Assembly: GCF_024399315.1 (NCBI RefSeq)
Contig: NZ_CP075170.1
Location: forward strand, 4,787,501-4,851,500
DNA from: Chryseobacterium sp. MA9
GTDB lineage: Bacteria > Bacteroidota > Bacteroidia > Flavobacteriales > Weeksellaceae
Direction of reading: 5' to 3'
DNA: 64,000 nucleotides
Shown here one piece after another: positions 52,401-60,074 of this stretch. Positions within the stretch are counted from its first letter, which is position 1. Each line of letters opens with the position of its first letter. The translations under genes and the position numbers were made by a program. The notes beneath the pieces were generated by a model. The model did no database searches. It worked only from the letters and a program-made list of their open reading frames with translations, and had not been told where the DNA came from.

Positions 52401-53020
52401 ATTATACTTACCTATGGAATACAGGAGCAACTACTCAGACGATAACGACTAATATTGCCAGCACTTATTCTGTGATCATCAGTAATGGAGTTTGTTCCAA
52501 AACATTCTCTGCTCAACTGATTAATCCTGACCTGCCACAGTTTACCAATGTTGTATATGATAATCATATTCTTACCCTTACGGCAAGCAATCCAACAGGA
52601 GGTGCTTTAGAATACTCAATAGACGGAGGACTGACATGGCAGCCGTCAAATATATTTACCGGTATCCTAAACAATACAATGTATTCTCTGATGGTAAGAG
52701 TAAAAGGTGCTAAATGCGGTACTTCACTGGATTATTTTACATTCGTTATCAGCAATGCCATTACACCTAATATGGATGGTGTAAATGATACCATAGATTT
52801 CACAGGAATAAGTGGATACAAAGATTTTGCAGCTTCAATCTTTGACAGATATGGAGCCGAGGTATTCAAAGCCGCGAAAGGCGATGTTATCTGGACAGGA
52901 TCTTTAAAAGGAATTAACCTTTCTACAGGGACCTATTGGTATAGAGTACAGTGGGAAAACCCGGCCAGTAAGAAAATGGAACAACGCTCAGGCTGGATTC
53001 TTTTGAAAAACAGAAACTAA
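49436..53020 (+). CDS. T9SS type B cargo with anchor-L-type domain and expanded Ig-like modules (paralogue 2)
   Basis: The largest of the three paralogues, 1194 residues. The signal peptide (ending NFVLAQ), linker, anchor-L domain (WGYFNKSNTNFPFSKGIILS, DSAVFLEAGSFDIG) and type B tail (FVISNAITPNMDGVNDTIDF to RSGWILLKNRN) align with the flanking genes. The middle is longer: besides two AQNA-type modules with a proline-poor linker, it carries three similar Ig-like modules with TASGGATYNWGNGLTGNG (51141-51341), TASGGVTYNWGNGLTGNG (51902-52096) and TATGGITYNWIGLTGNG (52120-52320). This expansion by internal duplication explains the extra ~400 residues. Surface binding role inferred. Confidence 0.9.
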   Translation: MLNRRRGNLFLALFLAFLGNFVLAQNKGRVEIAAKPKAASLRAGVFIDVNAPSYPESGYPITQLINDVLISGGTTCTSSSVSNVTVSPNLSATNQNRSWGYFNKSNTNFPFSKGIILSTGYANKAGNTFQGTLSDDLGTGGDIDLANALGIGNNNLTNATSIEFDFVAASTEITFRYLFASKEYQQNFPCTITDGFALLLKKASDPNYTNLAVLPGGAGAVSVTNIHPQYQNCGPKNEAYYGGTNTAQIETNFNGRTIPLTAKATVIPGETYHFKIVLADYQDPNFDSAVFLEAGSFDIGVKILDPAGVQLPGSVNMCDNTPQTFTASVQGPNITYQWYLGTNPIAGATNASYTATQPGVYTVKVFIQGNSCPGEATITVVGGTSPTVQNATLTACYAAGNATFNLTSAQASISTTPGAVFSYYTTLADANAGNTNTIPNPTAYQSAGGTVYVRVANGLCAKVAQLQLVKAPQMTPTIAPPAVLTCANSQTTLDASASVYPAGATFNWTTTGGNIVSGGTTLNPVINAAGTYTLTITKIYQPGNISCTAVGNVTVTGNSAPPVTGLTANKIKICKGGSATLTASGGATYNWGNGLTGNGSTQVVSPTVTTTYTVTAVGANGCVSQNPATITIEVSEPFTAQNAILHKCYQPGLTYNLTEAQPQITTAGGVTFTYYVNQADANAANGNFIATPTTYTPPGGSQTIYVLASNGGCSYVVSLQLLSTAQTTLTIAAPQTITCTTPQVTINASASVVPAGSTIAWTTTGGTIVSGGNTLTPVVSAGGTYTLTVTNISQPGNLSCTFTSTVTVQEDKVKPVAAVVSSVPRICIGESVTLTASGGVTYNWGNGLTGNGNTQVVSPTTTTVYTVFAVGANGCISATAASVTVQVGPPIAGLTASKLKICEGESVTLTATGGITYNWIGLTGNGNTQVVTPTVTTEYSVFALGGNGCSSVNPAKVTIEVVPAIVSTLKDVFVCAGDKGTLDAGPGLNYTYLWNTGATTQTITTNIASTYSVIISNGVCSKTFSAQLINPDLPQFTNVVYDNHILTLTASNPTGGALEYSIDGGLTWQPSNIFTGILNNTMYSLMVRVKGAKCGTSLDYFTFVISNAITPNMDGVNDTIDFTGISGYKDFAASIFDRYGAEVFKAAKGDVIWTGSLKGINLSTGTYWYRVQWENPASKKMEQRSGWILLKNRN

Positions 53021-53044
53021 AATTTATTAAAATAAAAAATAGAT

Positions 53045-53080
53045 AACAAAATCTTTCAGCAATGAAAGATTTTGTTGTTT
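53045..53080 (+). terminator. Terminator after type B paralogue 2
   Basis: Perfect 14-bp arms aacaaaatctttca and tgaaagattttgtt with a four-base loop, followed by a T-rich tail. Confidence 0.87.
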
Positions 53081-53271
53081 TACACCGTAAACGTTATCGT
53101 GTTTTGTGAATTATTTTAATTAGGGGATAAATATGTTAAAACAATTTGTAACACGATGCTATCACATTATTTATGAGGAATTGATTAACGAAAATTTGCC
53201 TTAAAAGGTTCATATATTGTTTTTTTATGGTAAAAAATACAAATATGTATGTAAGATATTTAAAAAAAAAT

Positions 53272-53279
53272 TAAATTTG
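53272..53279 (+). promoter_or_regulatory. -7 box of type B paralogue 3
   Basis: TAAATTTG (TAnnTTTG) ends exactly 16 bases before the ATG at 53296, the same geometry as for the other two paralogues. No clear TTG was seen at the -33 position. Confidence 0.55.
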
Positions 53280-53295
53280 TTGAAACAAAAATATT

Positions 53296-55653
53296 ATGAG
53301 AAGATATCTACCGCTTTGTTTATTTTTTTTAGTCATCTCGACTTTTTTATTTTCACAAGACCTGCCACCCAGGAAACAGGTAAAGGAAATTCCTACAGCA
53401 TTATCCAGAAGGGCAGGAGTTTTCATTGATGTGAATGCTCCACAGTATCCTGAAACAAGTTACACGATAGAGAAGATGGTAAAAGATGTATTGATCTCAT
53501 CAGGGACCAATACCTGCCTGACTCCGAATGTAAGTAATGTGAAGATCACTCCGAATCATGCTGCAAGTGATGCAAACAGAGCATGGGGGTATTTTCATAA
53601 AGCAACAACCAATTTCCCTTTTAAAGACGGGCTTATTCTTTCCACAGGTTACGCAAGAAGAGCTGGTAACAGTTTTGAAGGTGGACTGAGTGATATCAAC
53701 GGTGGAGGATCAGATGCTGATCTTGCACAGGTGATTGGAGTAGTGGAAAGCAGATTGAATGACGCTGTTCTTTTGGAATTTGACTTCGTTCCTACGACAA
53801 GTCAGATTAAATTTAACTATTTGATTGCATCCGAAGAATACACAGGTTCATTTCCTTGTACCTTTGCAGATGCATTTGCGATCTTACTTAGACCTACTTC
53901 GGGCGGACCTTATGTGAATATGGCTGTGCTTCCCGGAGGTGCAGGACCTGTAAGTATTACCAATATTCACCCTGCAATCGGATCCAGCTGTGGAGCGGTA
54001 AATGAACAATATTTTGCCGGATATAACACAGGTAACGTGGAAACCAACTTTAACGGAAGAACAATTCCATTGACAGCTACGGCAACTGTAGTAGCAGGGC
54101 AGCAATACCACTTCAAAATGGTAATTGCCGATTATAGTGACCACAGTTATGACTCTGCAGTATTTCTGGAAGGAGGATCTTTCAATATTGGAGTAGACCT
54201 TTTAGACCCTGCAGGAACAAAATTACCTTCTGATATCAACGTTTGTGATAATGTACCTCAGGTAATCACCGCTTCTGTAAATGATCCTAACCTTGTATAT
54301 CAGTGGTATTATAACGGTGCGCCGGTACCCAATGCTACTACCAACACAATTACAGCTATACAGCCGGGTACTTATACTATTGAAGTAAGTGTTCCGGGGA
54401 ATCCATGTCCGGGTAAAGCTACTATTCAGATTCATGGAGGGACAACTCCACTGGCTCAGGATGCTTCATTGCTGCTTTGTACCACGCCGGATATTACCAC
54501 TTTTGATTTAAGTACAATTACATCTACCATTAGCCCAACACCGGGAGCTATTTTTAAGTTCTACGTGAATCAGGCGGATGCAATAGCACAGAACAACAAT
54601 TATATTCAGACTCCATTAAACTATAACGGTAATGATGGCCAGATTCTTTATGTTGTGGTTTCCAATGGTGGTTTCTGTAGTAAAATGGTTGAATTGAAAT
54701 TACTGAAAGAAGTAACCCCAACTGCTAAAGTAAAAGCTTCCAGAATAAAAATCTGTCCGGGAGAATCTGTAACCCTTACTGCTGAAGGAGGAGATACTTA
54801 CCAATGGAGCAACTTCATGGGAACAGGAAATATGCAGACTGTTACTTTATATCAGACAACAACATTTACTGTATATGCAATTGGAACAAAAGGTTGTAAA
54901 TCTCTTAATCCGGCAACAATAAGAATCGAAGTTACTCCTGAAATCACTTCACCATTAAAAGATGTTGAAATGTGTATCGGTGATAAGGTGACTCTTGACG
55001 CAGGTGCGGGACAAGGTTATAAATATCTTTGGAGTACAGGTGCTACAACACAGAAAATTGATGTAGACCAATGGGGAATCTATTCCGTAGAAATTGACAA
55101 CGGAATTTGTAAAAAAGTTTTTGAAGCTAAAGTAATGGGTGCAGCTACTCCTTTTGTGACTGGACTAAACTATGAAAGCATCAAGAAAACAGTAACAATC
55201 ACGGCTGAAAATCCTCCGATGAACAATATGCCAAGTACTTTGGAATATTCTATTGACAACGGAATCAGCTGGCAGGATTCAAACGTGTTTACTAATCTTT
55301 TAGACAATACAAACTATACAGTTTTGGTAAGAAGAGTAGGTACACATTGTGTAGGATCGCTTGAATTCTTTACATTGCAGATCAACAACATTATTACTCC
55401 GAACGAAGACGGAATCAATGACGTATTGGATCTTAAAGCTCTTGGAGACTTTAAAAACTTTACAGGTTCTGTGTATGACAGATATGGAGTAGAGATGTTC
55501 AGATTCTCAAAAGAAAATCCTATCTGGGACGGAACAGTTGGAGGAAAGAGACTTCCTACAGCAACATACTGGTATAAGTTCAACTTTGAGTATCCAAGAT
55601 CAAAAGCTCAGATGAACTGGTCAGGATGGATTATGCTGAAAAACAGAAACTAA
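53296..55653 (+). CDS. T9SS type B cargo with anchor-L-type domain and Ig-like modules (paralogue 3)
   Basis: Secreted protein of 785 residues, the same length class as paralogue 1. The signal peptide ends FLFSQ, and the linker RKQVKEIPTALSRRAGVFID leads to the anchor-L domain (RAWGYFHKATTNFPFKDGLI, DSAVFLEGGSFNIG). Ig-like modules follow (CDNVPQVITASVNDPNLVYQ, ICPGESVTLTAEGGDTYQWS, MCIGDKVTLDAGAGQGYKYL), then the type B tail (LQINNIITPNEDGINDVLDL to WSGWIMLKNRN). A terminator follows, so the three-gene cluster ends here. The function is inferred only from the secretion signal and module type. Confidence 0.9.
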   Translation: MRRYLPLCLFFLVISTFLFSQDLPPRKQVKEIPTALSRRAGVFIDVNAPQYPETSYTIEKMVKDVLISSGTNTCLTPNVSNVKITPNHAASDANRAWGYFHKATTNFPFKDGLILSTGYARRAGNSFEGGLSDINGGGSDADLAQVIGVVESRLNDAVLLEFDFVPTTSQIKFNYLIASEEYTGSFPCTFADAFAILLRPTSGGPYVNMAVLPGGAGPVSITNIHPAIGSSCGAVNEQYFAGYNTGNVETNFNGRTIPLTATATVVAGQQYHFKMVIADYSDHSYDSAVFLEGGSFNIGVDLLDPAGTKLPSDINVCDNVPQVITASVNDPNLVYQWYYNGAPVPNATTNTITAIQPGTYTIEVSVPGNPCPGKATIQIHGGTTPLAQDASLLLCTTPDITTFDLSTITSTISPTPGAIFKFYVNQADAIAQNNNYIQTPLNYNGNDGQILYVVVSNGGFCSKMVELKLLKEVTPTAKVKASRIKICPGESVTLTAEGGDTYQWSNFMGTGNMQTVTLYQTTTFTVYAIGTKGCKSLNPATIRIEVTPEITSPLKDVEMCIGDKVTLDAGAGQGYKYLWSTGATTQKIDVDQWGIYSVEIDNGICKKVFEAKVMGAATPFVTGLNYESIKKTVTITAENPPMNNMPSTLEYSIDNGISWQDSNVFTNLLDNTNYTVLVRRVGTHCVGSLEFFTLQINNIITPNEDGINDVLDLKALGDFKNFTGSVYDRYGVEMFRFSKENPIWDGTVGGKRLPTATYWYKFNFEYPRSKAQMNWSGWIMLKNRN

Positions 55654-55673
55654 AATTGATAATGTAATATAAA

Positions 55674-55712
55674 AGAAAGCCTTTCAAATTTATTTTGAAA
55701 GGCTTTCTGCTT
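55674..55712 (+). terminator. Terminator after type B paralogue 3
   Basis: Perfect 15-bp arms agaaagcctttcaaa and tttgaaaggctttct with a five-base loop, followed by GCTTTTTAGG. Confidence 0.88.
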
Positions 55713-55745
55713 TTTAGGAATAAAGGTGGTTATTATTAATCCAAC

Positions 55746-55773
55746 AAAAAAGCTCCTGATAAAGGAGCTTTTA
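55746..55773 (-). terminator. Terminator of rsmA
   Basis: The arms aaaagctcct and aggagctttt flank a five-base loop just after the minus-strand rsmA gene; on that strand a T-run follows. Confidence 0.83.
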
Positions 55774-55783
55774 TTATTGAAGT

Positions 55784-56554
55784 TTATTGATTTTCTTTCC
55801 AGAGATTGGCGAAGTGTATAAAATCTGCTACACTAAGTTCTTCAGCTCTTTTATCTAAAAATTCATGACCTTTTAAAGCCTCAGGAATATTTAGGGATTT
55901 CAATGCATTAGACAATTTTTTTCTTCTCTGGTTGAATCCTGTTTTTACAATCTGCTTAAAGAGAATTTCGTTGCCTGCAAGACCTTCCTTAGGATTTCGT
56001 GTAAGGCGGATCACTCCTGATTTTACTTTCGGTGGCGGATTGAAGACGTTCTCATGCACCGTAAACATGTAAGATACATCATAATAAGCCTGTATCAGAA
56101 CAGAAAGAATACCGTAATCTTTAGTTCTCGGAACAGCGGCGGTTCTCTGAGCCACTTCTTTCTGGAACATTCCTACCATTTCCGGGATCAGTTGATAATG
56201 ATCTACAATCTGAAACAAGATCTGAGAGGAGATATTATAGGGGAAATTACCAATGATGGCAATCTGATCATCTTTGATAAAACTGAAGTCCTGTTTCAGG
56301 AAATCTCCCACAAAAGTCTCTTCAGTAACCTTTGTATAATTTTTTTTCAGGTATTCGATAGACTCAGTATCGATCTCTGCAAGGTAAATGTTCTGATCTT
56401 TTTCAAGAAGATATTTGGTAAGAACTCCCATTCCGGGACCTACTTCCATAATATTATTATAGTTCTCAAAACTAAGACCTTCTACGATTTTTCTTGCGAT
56501 GTTTTCATCTGTCAGGAAATGCTGTCCAAGATGTTTTTTTGCTTTTACACTCAA
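55784..56554 (-). CDS. rsmA: 16S rRNA (A1518/A1519-N6)-dimethyltransferase
   Basis: RsmA/KsgA family enzyme of 256 residues that dimethylates two adenines at the 3' end of 16S rRNA during 30S maturation. The N-terminus KKHLGQHFLTDENIARKIV is the family beginning. Motif I is EVGPGMGVLTKYLL, the acidic loop is YLAEIDTESIEYL, and motif IV is IIGNFPYNISSQILF. The C-terminal helices (GFNQRRKKLSNALKSL) bind RNA. It is divergent from ftsX and stands alone on its strand. Confidence 0.95.
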   Translation of the reverse strand: MSVKAKKHLGQHFLTDENIARKIVEGLSFENYNNIMEVGPGMGVLTKYLLEKDQNIYLAEIDTESIEYLKKNYTKVTEETFVGDFLKQDFSFIKDDQIAIIGNFPYNISSQILFQIVDHYQLIPEMVGMFQKEVAQRTAAVPRTKDYGILSVLIQAYYDVSYMFTVHENVFNPPPKVKSGVIRLTRNPKEGLAGNEILFKQIVKTGFNQRRKKLSNALKSLNIPEALKGHEFLDKRAEELSVADFIHFANLWKENQ

Positions 56555-56645
56555 GGTTTTTTATGATTTTATTAACAATGATTTTCTTTATTTCGTCCCA
56601 AATTTCGGAAGTTTTTTTCTATTTTAGCCAAAAATTTTAATATTA

Positions 56646-57545
56646 ATGGCTAAATCTGTAGATGAATTTAATAAGAAAAGGCTTCGGTCCAGCAATATTA
56701 CAGTAGTGATAAGTATTGCCTTAGTGTTATTTTTGTTAGGATTAATGGGGCTTATTTTGATTAATGCCCAGAAATATTCTGACTATATCAAAGAACAGTT
56801 GGTGGTGAACGCCTACTTTGATGAAAATTATGATGCTAAAGACTCTGTAAAAATTGCAAAACTGGAGGAAGAAACTTTTAAAAAGGTACAGACTCTAGCT
56901 CCAGTAAAAAAAGCAACCTATATTTCAAGAGACATGGCTGCGAAAGAAGCCAAGAAAAGTATGGGAATTGACAGTGATGCATTGTTTGAAGAAAATATTT
57001 TCCCTTCTTCTATTGAAGTTGCTTTAAAACCGGAATTTGTAGATCCAGCAAAAATTGATGAAGCTATTAAAGAGATCAAATCAGTTCCAGGGATTATCGA
57101 TGTTAAAAATGACAGTACTTTGATGGTGGATGTTTACAATAACCTGAGCAGAATCTTAAAGTGGATCTTAGGATTTTCAATTCTGTTTTTGATATTGGCG
57201 GTTGTATTGATCAACAACTCCATCCGTCTGAAAATATTCTCGAAGAGATTTATTATTAAAACAATGCAGTTGGTAGGAGCGAAAAGAAGATTTATTCTTA
57301 AGCCTTTCATCATTGAAGCTATAATTTTAGGAGCTATTGGTTCTGTAATTGGTCTTATTGCTTTAGGTGGTGTCTGGTATTATTTCACAAGCCAGATTGG
57401 TTCCGCTTTCGTACAAGACAACAACCAATATTTCTGGTTAGTGATCTTAGTACTGGGAGTAGGAGTTTTTATCTCTGTCTTAAGTACAATTTTCGCTACA
57501 TGGAGGTTCTTAAAATCAAACGTTGACGATTTATACTACTCTTAA
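56646..57545 (+). CDS. ftsX: Cell division protein FtsX
   Basis: Permease-like membrane partner of FtsE, 299 residues. It has one N-terminal membrane helix (VVISIALVLFLLGLMGLILI), a periplasmic domain (KEQLVVNAYFDENYDAKDSV to IIDVKNDSTLMVDVYNNLSR), and a C-terminal block of three helices with the FtsX segment KRFIIKTMQLVGAKRRFILK (cytoplasmic loop) and ISVLSTIFATWRFLKSNVDD. In other bacteria FtsEX activates cell-wall hydrolases at the division site. FtsE is not next to it here. It leads the ftsX-DUF3098-uppP-truB series; the next gene begins two bases after its stop. Confidence 0.93.
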   Translation: MAKSVDEFNKKRLRSSNITVVISIALVLFLLGLMGLILINAQKYSDYIKEQLVVNAYFDENYDAKDSVKIAKLEEETFKKVQTLAPVKKATYISRDMAAKEAKKSMGIDSDALFEENIFPSSIEVALKPEFVDPAKIDEAIKEIKSVPGIIDVKNDSTLMVDVYNNLSRILKWILGFSILFLILAVVLINNSIRLKIFSKRFIIKTMQLVGAKRRFILKPFIIEAIILGAIGSVIGLIALGGVWYYFTSQIGSAFVQDNNQYFWLVILVLGVGVFISVLSTIFATWRFLKSNVDDLYYS

Positions 57546-57547
57546 CA

Positions 57548-57844
57548 ATGAGCAAAAAAACAAATAAATTTTCCGCTTCAGACTTTGGACATGAAGCTGA
57601 AGTACCACAGGAAAATGCTTTCTATTTCGGACCGCAGAATTTCAAGTGGATGCTGATAGGACTGGCATTTATTGTCGTAGGATTTCTACTGATGATGGGC
57701 CCGGATGCCAATACGGTAGACGGTAAATTTGACCCGAACTCATGGAATGATGATATCTTTTCTATGAGAAGAATCAGAATAGCACCTCTGTTTGTTGTTA
57801 TAGGATTTGTAATAGAAGTATACGCTATCTTAAAAAGAAAATAA
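57548..57844 (+). CDS. DUF3098 membrane protein
   Basis: A 98-residue inner-membrane protein. It carries the family segment FYFGPQNFKWMLIGLAFIVV followed by GFLLMMGPDANTVDGKFDPN, and a second helix (IRIAPLFVVIGFVIEVYAIL) with a basic end, so both tails face the cytoplasm. The family is restricted to Bacteroidota and its position after ftsX is characteristic. Its role is unknown, probably in envelope or division processes by context. Confidence 0.9.
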   Translation: MSKKTNKFSASDFGHEAEVPQENAFYFGPQNFKWMLIGLAFIVVGFLLMMGPDANTVDGKFDPNSWNDDIFSMRRIRIAPLFVVIGFVIEVYAILKRK

Positions 57845-57864
57845 ATAAAATAATTTTATTTAAG

Positions 57865-57935
57865 GATTAAAAAATTTAAGAATTGAAAGATGTAAGCCAA
57901 TGAGCCGGTCTTTTTAATTCTTAAATCTTTTAATC
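57865..57935. repeat. 20-bp inverted repeat between DUF3098 and uppP genes
   Basis: The arms at 57865-57884 (GATTAAAAAATTTAAGAATT) and 57916-57935 are reverse complements with one mismatch, with a 31-base spacer holding gagccggtc. The word AAATCTTTTAAT in the right arm also occurs before the THUMP methyltransferase gene (about 1742). Confidence 0.6.
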
Positions 57936-57957
57936 TTTTTAATTTTTTAAAAGGAAT

Positions 57958-58776
57958 ATGGATTTAATCAAAGCAATTATTATTGCCATCGTAGAAGGTT
58001 TGACAGAATATCTTCCGATTTCTTCTACTGCACACATGGGATTTACAGCCAACCTTATGGGGCTTGAAGAAACAGAATTTTTAAAAATGTTTCAGGTATC
58101 CATTCAGTTTGGAGCCATTTTATCGGTGGTAGTGGCATACTGGAAAAAGTTTTTTGACTTAAATAATATTCAGTTTTATTTTAAACTTGCTTTTGCTGTA
58201 GTTCCTGCACTGGTTTTAGGGTATTTATTCGATGATAAAATTGAAGCAGTACTTGGAAATCAGATCGCTATTTCTTCAGTTTTGGTTTTAGGAGGTATTG
58301 TTTTACTGTTTGCTGACAAATGGTTTAAAAATCCTACAATTGATGATGAAAAAGGAATTACCATAAGAAAAGCAGTCACTATTGGTTTCTGGCAGTGTCT
58401 CGCGATGATGCCGGGTACGAGCCGTAGTGCGGCTTCTATTATTGGAGGAATGACACAGGGACTTACCAGAAAAGCTGCGGCAGAATTTTCTTTCTTTCTA
58501 GCTGTACCTACGATGCTGGCAGTAACTGTGTATTCAGTTTTTGTTAAAACCTGGGGAAAAGAAACGCCAAACCCACAGAAAGGATATGAAATGATTATGG
58601 CCTCACAGAATCACATTATGATCTTTGTGATAGGAAATATTGTGGCTTTTATCGTAGCACTTATTGCCATCAAAGCATTCATTGGAGTGCTTAATAAATA
58701 CGGATTCAAACCTTGGGGCTGGTACCGTATTTTTGTTGGAATTGCTCTGTTGATTTACTTTTATTTCTTTAAATAA
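57958..58776 (+). CDS. uppP: Undecaprenyl-diphosphate phosphatase
   Basis: BacA/UppP family membrane phosphatase of 272 residues that recycles undecaprenyl pyrophosphate to the monophosphate for cell-wall synthesis. The motif IVEGLTEYLPISSTAHM near the N-terminus (with the catalytic Glu/His) and PGTSRSAASIIGGM near 155 are the two family signatures. Eight membrane helices are visible. It lies within the ftsX-truB series, between an inverted-repeat spacer and truB (25 bases). Confidence 0.95.
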   Translation: MDLIKAIIIAIVEGLTEYLPISSTAHMGFTANLMGLEETEFLKMFQVSIQFGAILSVVVAYWKKFFDLNNIQFYFKLAFAVVPALVLGYLFDDKIEAVLGNQIAISSVLVLGGIVLLFADKWFKNPTIDDEKGITIRKAVTIGFWQCLAMMPGTSRSAASIIGGMTQGLTRKAAAEFSFFLAVPTMLAVTVYSVFVKTWGKETPNPQKGYEMIMASQNHIMIFVIGNIVAFIVALIAIKAFIGVLNKYGFKPWGWYRIFVGIALLIYFYFFK

Positions 58777-58800
58777 GAAATTACTCATTTATACCCATTC

Positions 58801-59499
58801 ATGACTGCTGAAGAACTGAAATCAGGATACGTTTTTTTATTGGATAAGCCTTTGGACTGGACTTCCTTCCAGGCTGTCAATAAAATGAAATACAAACTTA
58901 AAAGGGAATTTGATCTTCCTAAAAAATTTAAAATCGGGCATGCCGGGACCTTAGATCCCAGAGCTACAGGGCTTCTTATTGTCTGCTGCGGAAAGTTCAC
59001 CAAGAAAATTCCTGAGATCCAGGATGCTCCTAAAGAATACTGGACAGAGATTAAGATTGGTGTACAGACTGAATCATATGATACCGAAAAACCTGAAATT
59101 CTTCATCAGGACATTGCTCACATTTCTGAAGAACAGGTACAAGAAGCTCTTGAAAAGTTTGTTGGAGAAATTGAACAGAAACCACCCATTTATTCAGCCA
59201 TTAAAATTGATGGTGAAAGAGCTTACAATCTTGCAAGAGCTGGGGAAGACGTGGAAATGAAGGCCAGAAAAACGACTATTCATTACATTAAAGATATTAA
59301 AATAGATTTTCCTTTAGTAAGCTTCATGGTAGGCTGTTCAAAAGGAACTTATATCAGAAGTCTTGCACATGATATCGGACAGGAATTGGGAGTGGGAGCC
59401 TATCTGACTCAGTTAAGACGCACCAAAATCGGTGACTATGCTATTGAAAATGCTACAGATCAGTTCTTAAATAACGAGTACAGATTTGAAAGTCTATGA
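58801..59499 (+). CDS. truB: tRNA pseudouridine(55) synthase
   Basis: TruB of 232 residues modifies U55 in the T loop of tRNAs. The active-site segment is KIGHAGTLDPRATGLLIVCC (Asp of GTLDP as catalytic residue), and other conserved motifs are EYWTEIKIGVQTESYDTEKP, KPPIYSAIKIDGERAYNLAR and CSKGTYIRSLAHDIGQELG. The C-terminal PUA extension is lacking, as is usual in Bacteroidota TruB of this length. The start of the outer-membrane gene overlaps its stop by four bases. Confidence 0.95.
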   Translation: MTAEELKSGYVFLLDKPLDWTSFQAVNKMKYKLKREFDLPKKFKIGHAGTLDPRATGLLIVCCGKFTKKIPEIQDAPKEYWTEIKIGVQTESYDTEKPEILHQDIAHISEEQVQEALEKFVGEIEQKPPIYSAIKIDGERAYNLARAGEDVEMKARKTTIHYIKDIKIDFPLVSFMVGCSKGTYIRSLAHDIGQELGVGAYLTQLRRTKIGDYAIENATDQFLNNEYRFESL

Positions 59500-60074
59500 A
59501 AATAAAACTATCCCTTTTCTTATTGGTCTTTGTTTTTGTCAAAGCGTTTTCTCAGGATATGGAGACTGGAAAATCAAAAATGGATTTTTATTTCAATCCT
59601 TCTCTTAATGTAGGGTTTAATATTAATAAGAAAAATCAAACCAACAATTCGCAGTATATTGAGAAGAGATCTTCATTAGGAAATCTTACTTATGGTATCA
59701 CTGCTATCGGAGGATATAATTTTCTTCCTAACTTTGCCGTAGGAACCGGATTCAAATACAGCTTTATACAGGATAATTATCATTTGATCTATTGGATTAT
59801 TCAACCTAAGATTATTTTTTCTCCCGGAGAACGGCCTTTTTATATAGACATTAATTATGGAAAGCAGCTTAATCATTCTGCTATTTCAGATACAGAGTTT
59901 TGGGGTGGAAGATTGGGAATGCAGGTTTCCTATTCAAAAAGATTAAGTCAGGAAGGAGGAATTGTTTTTGAATCACATAAATTGAAGGATGGCGCTGATG
60001 GATTTTTTATAGGACTAAGCTATGGAATTACAATTTTCAGCAATAAAAATTATACCGGCTACGGAAAAGACTAA
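59496..60074 (+). CDS. Small outer-membrane beta-barrel-like protein
   Basis: A 192-residue protein with a Sec signal peptide (MKIKLSLFLLVFVFVKAFSQ). The mature part has alternating strands (FNPSLNVGFNINKK, NLTYGITAIGGYNF, VGTGFKYSFIQ, LGMQVSYSKRLSQEG and GFFIGLSYGITIF), as in a small porin-like barrel of about eight strands. It is wedged between truB (four-base ATGA overlap) and the pseudouridine synthase gene (one-base overlap), so all three are translated from one message. A family name cannot be given. Function unknown; envelope location is well supported. Confidence 0.8.
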   Translation: MKIKLSLFLLVFVFVKAFSQDMETGKSKMDFYFNPSLNVGFNINKKNQTNNSQYIEKRSSLGNLTYGITAIGGYNFLPNFAVGTGFKYSFIQDNYHLIYWIIQPKIIFSPGERPFYIDINYGKQLNHSAISDTEFWGGRLGMQVSYSKRLSQEGGIVFESHKLKDGADGFFIGLSYGITIFSNKNYTGYGKD

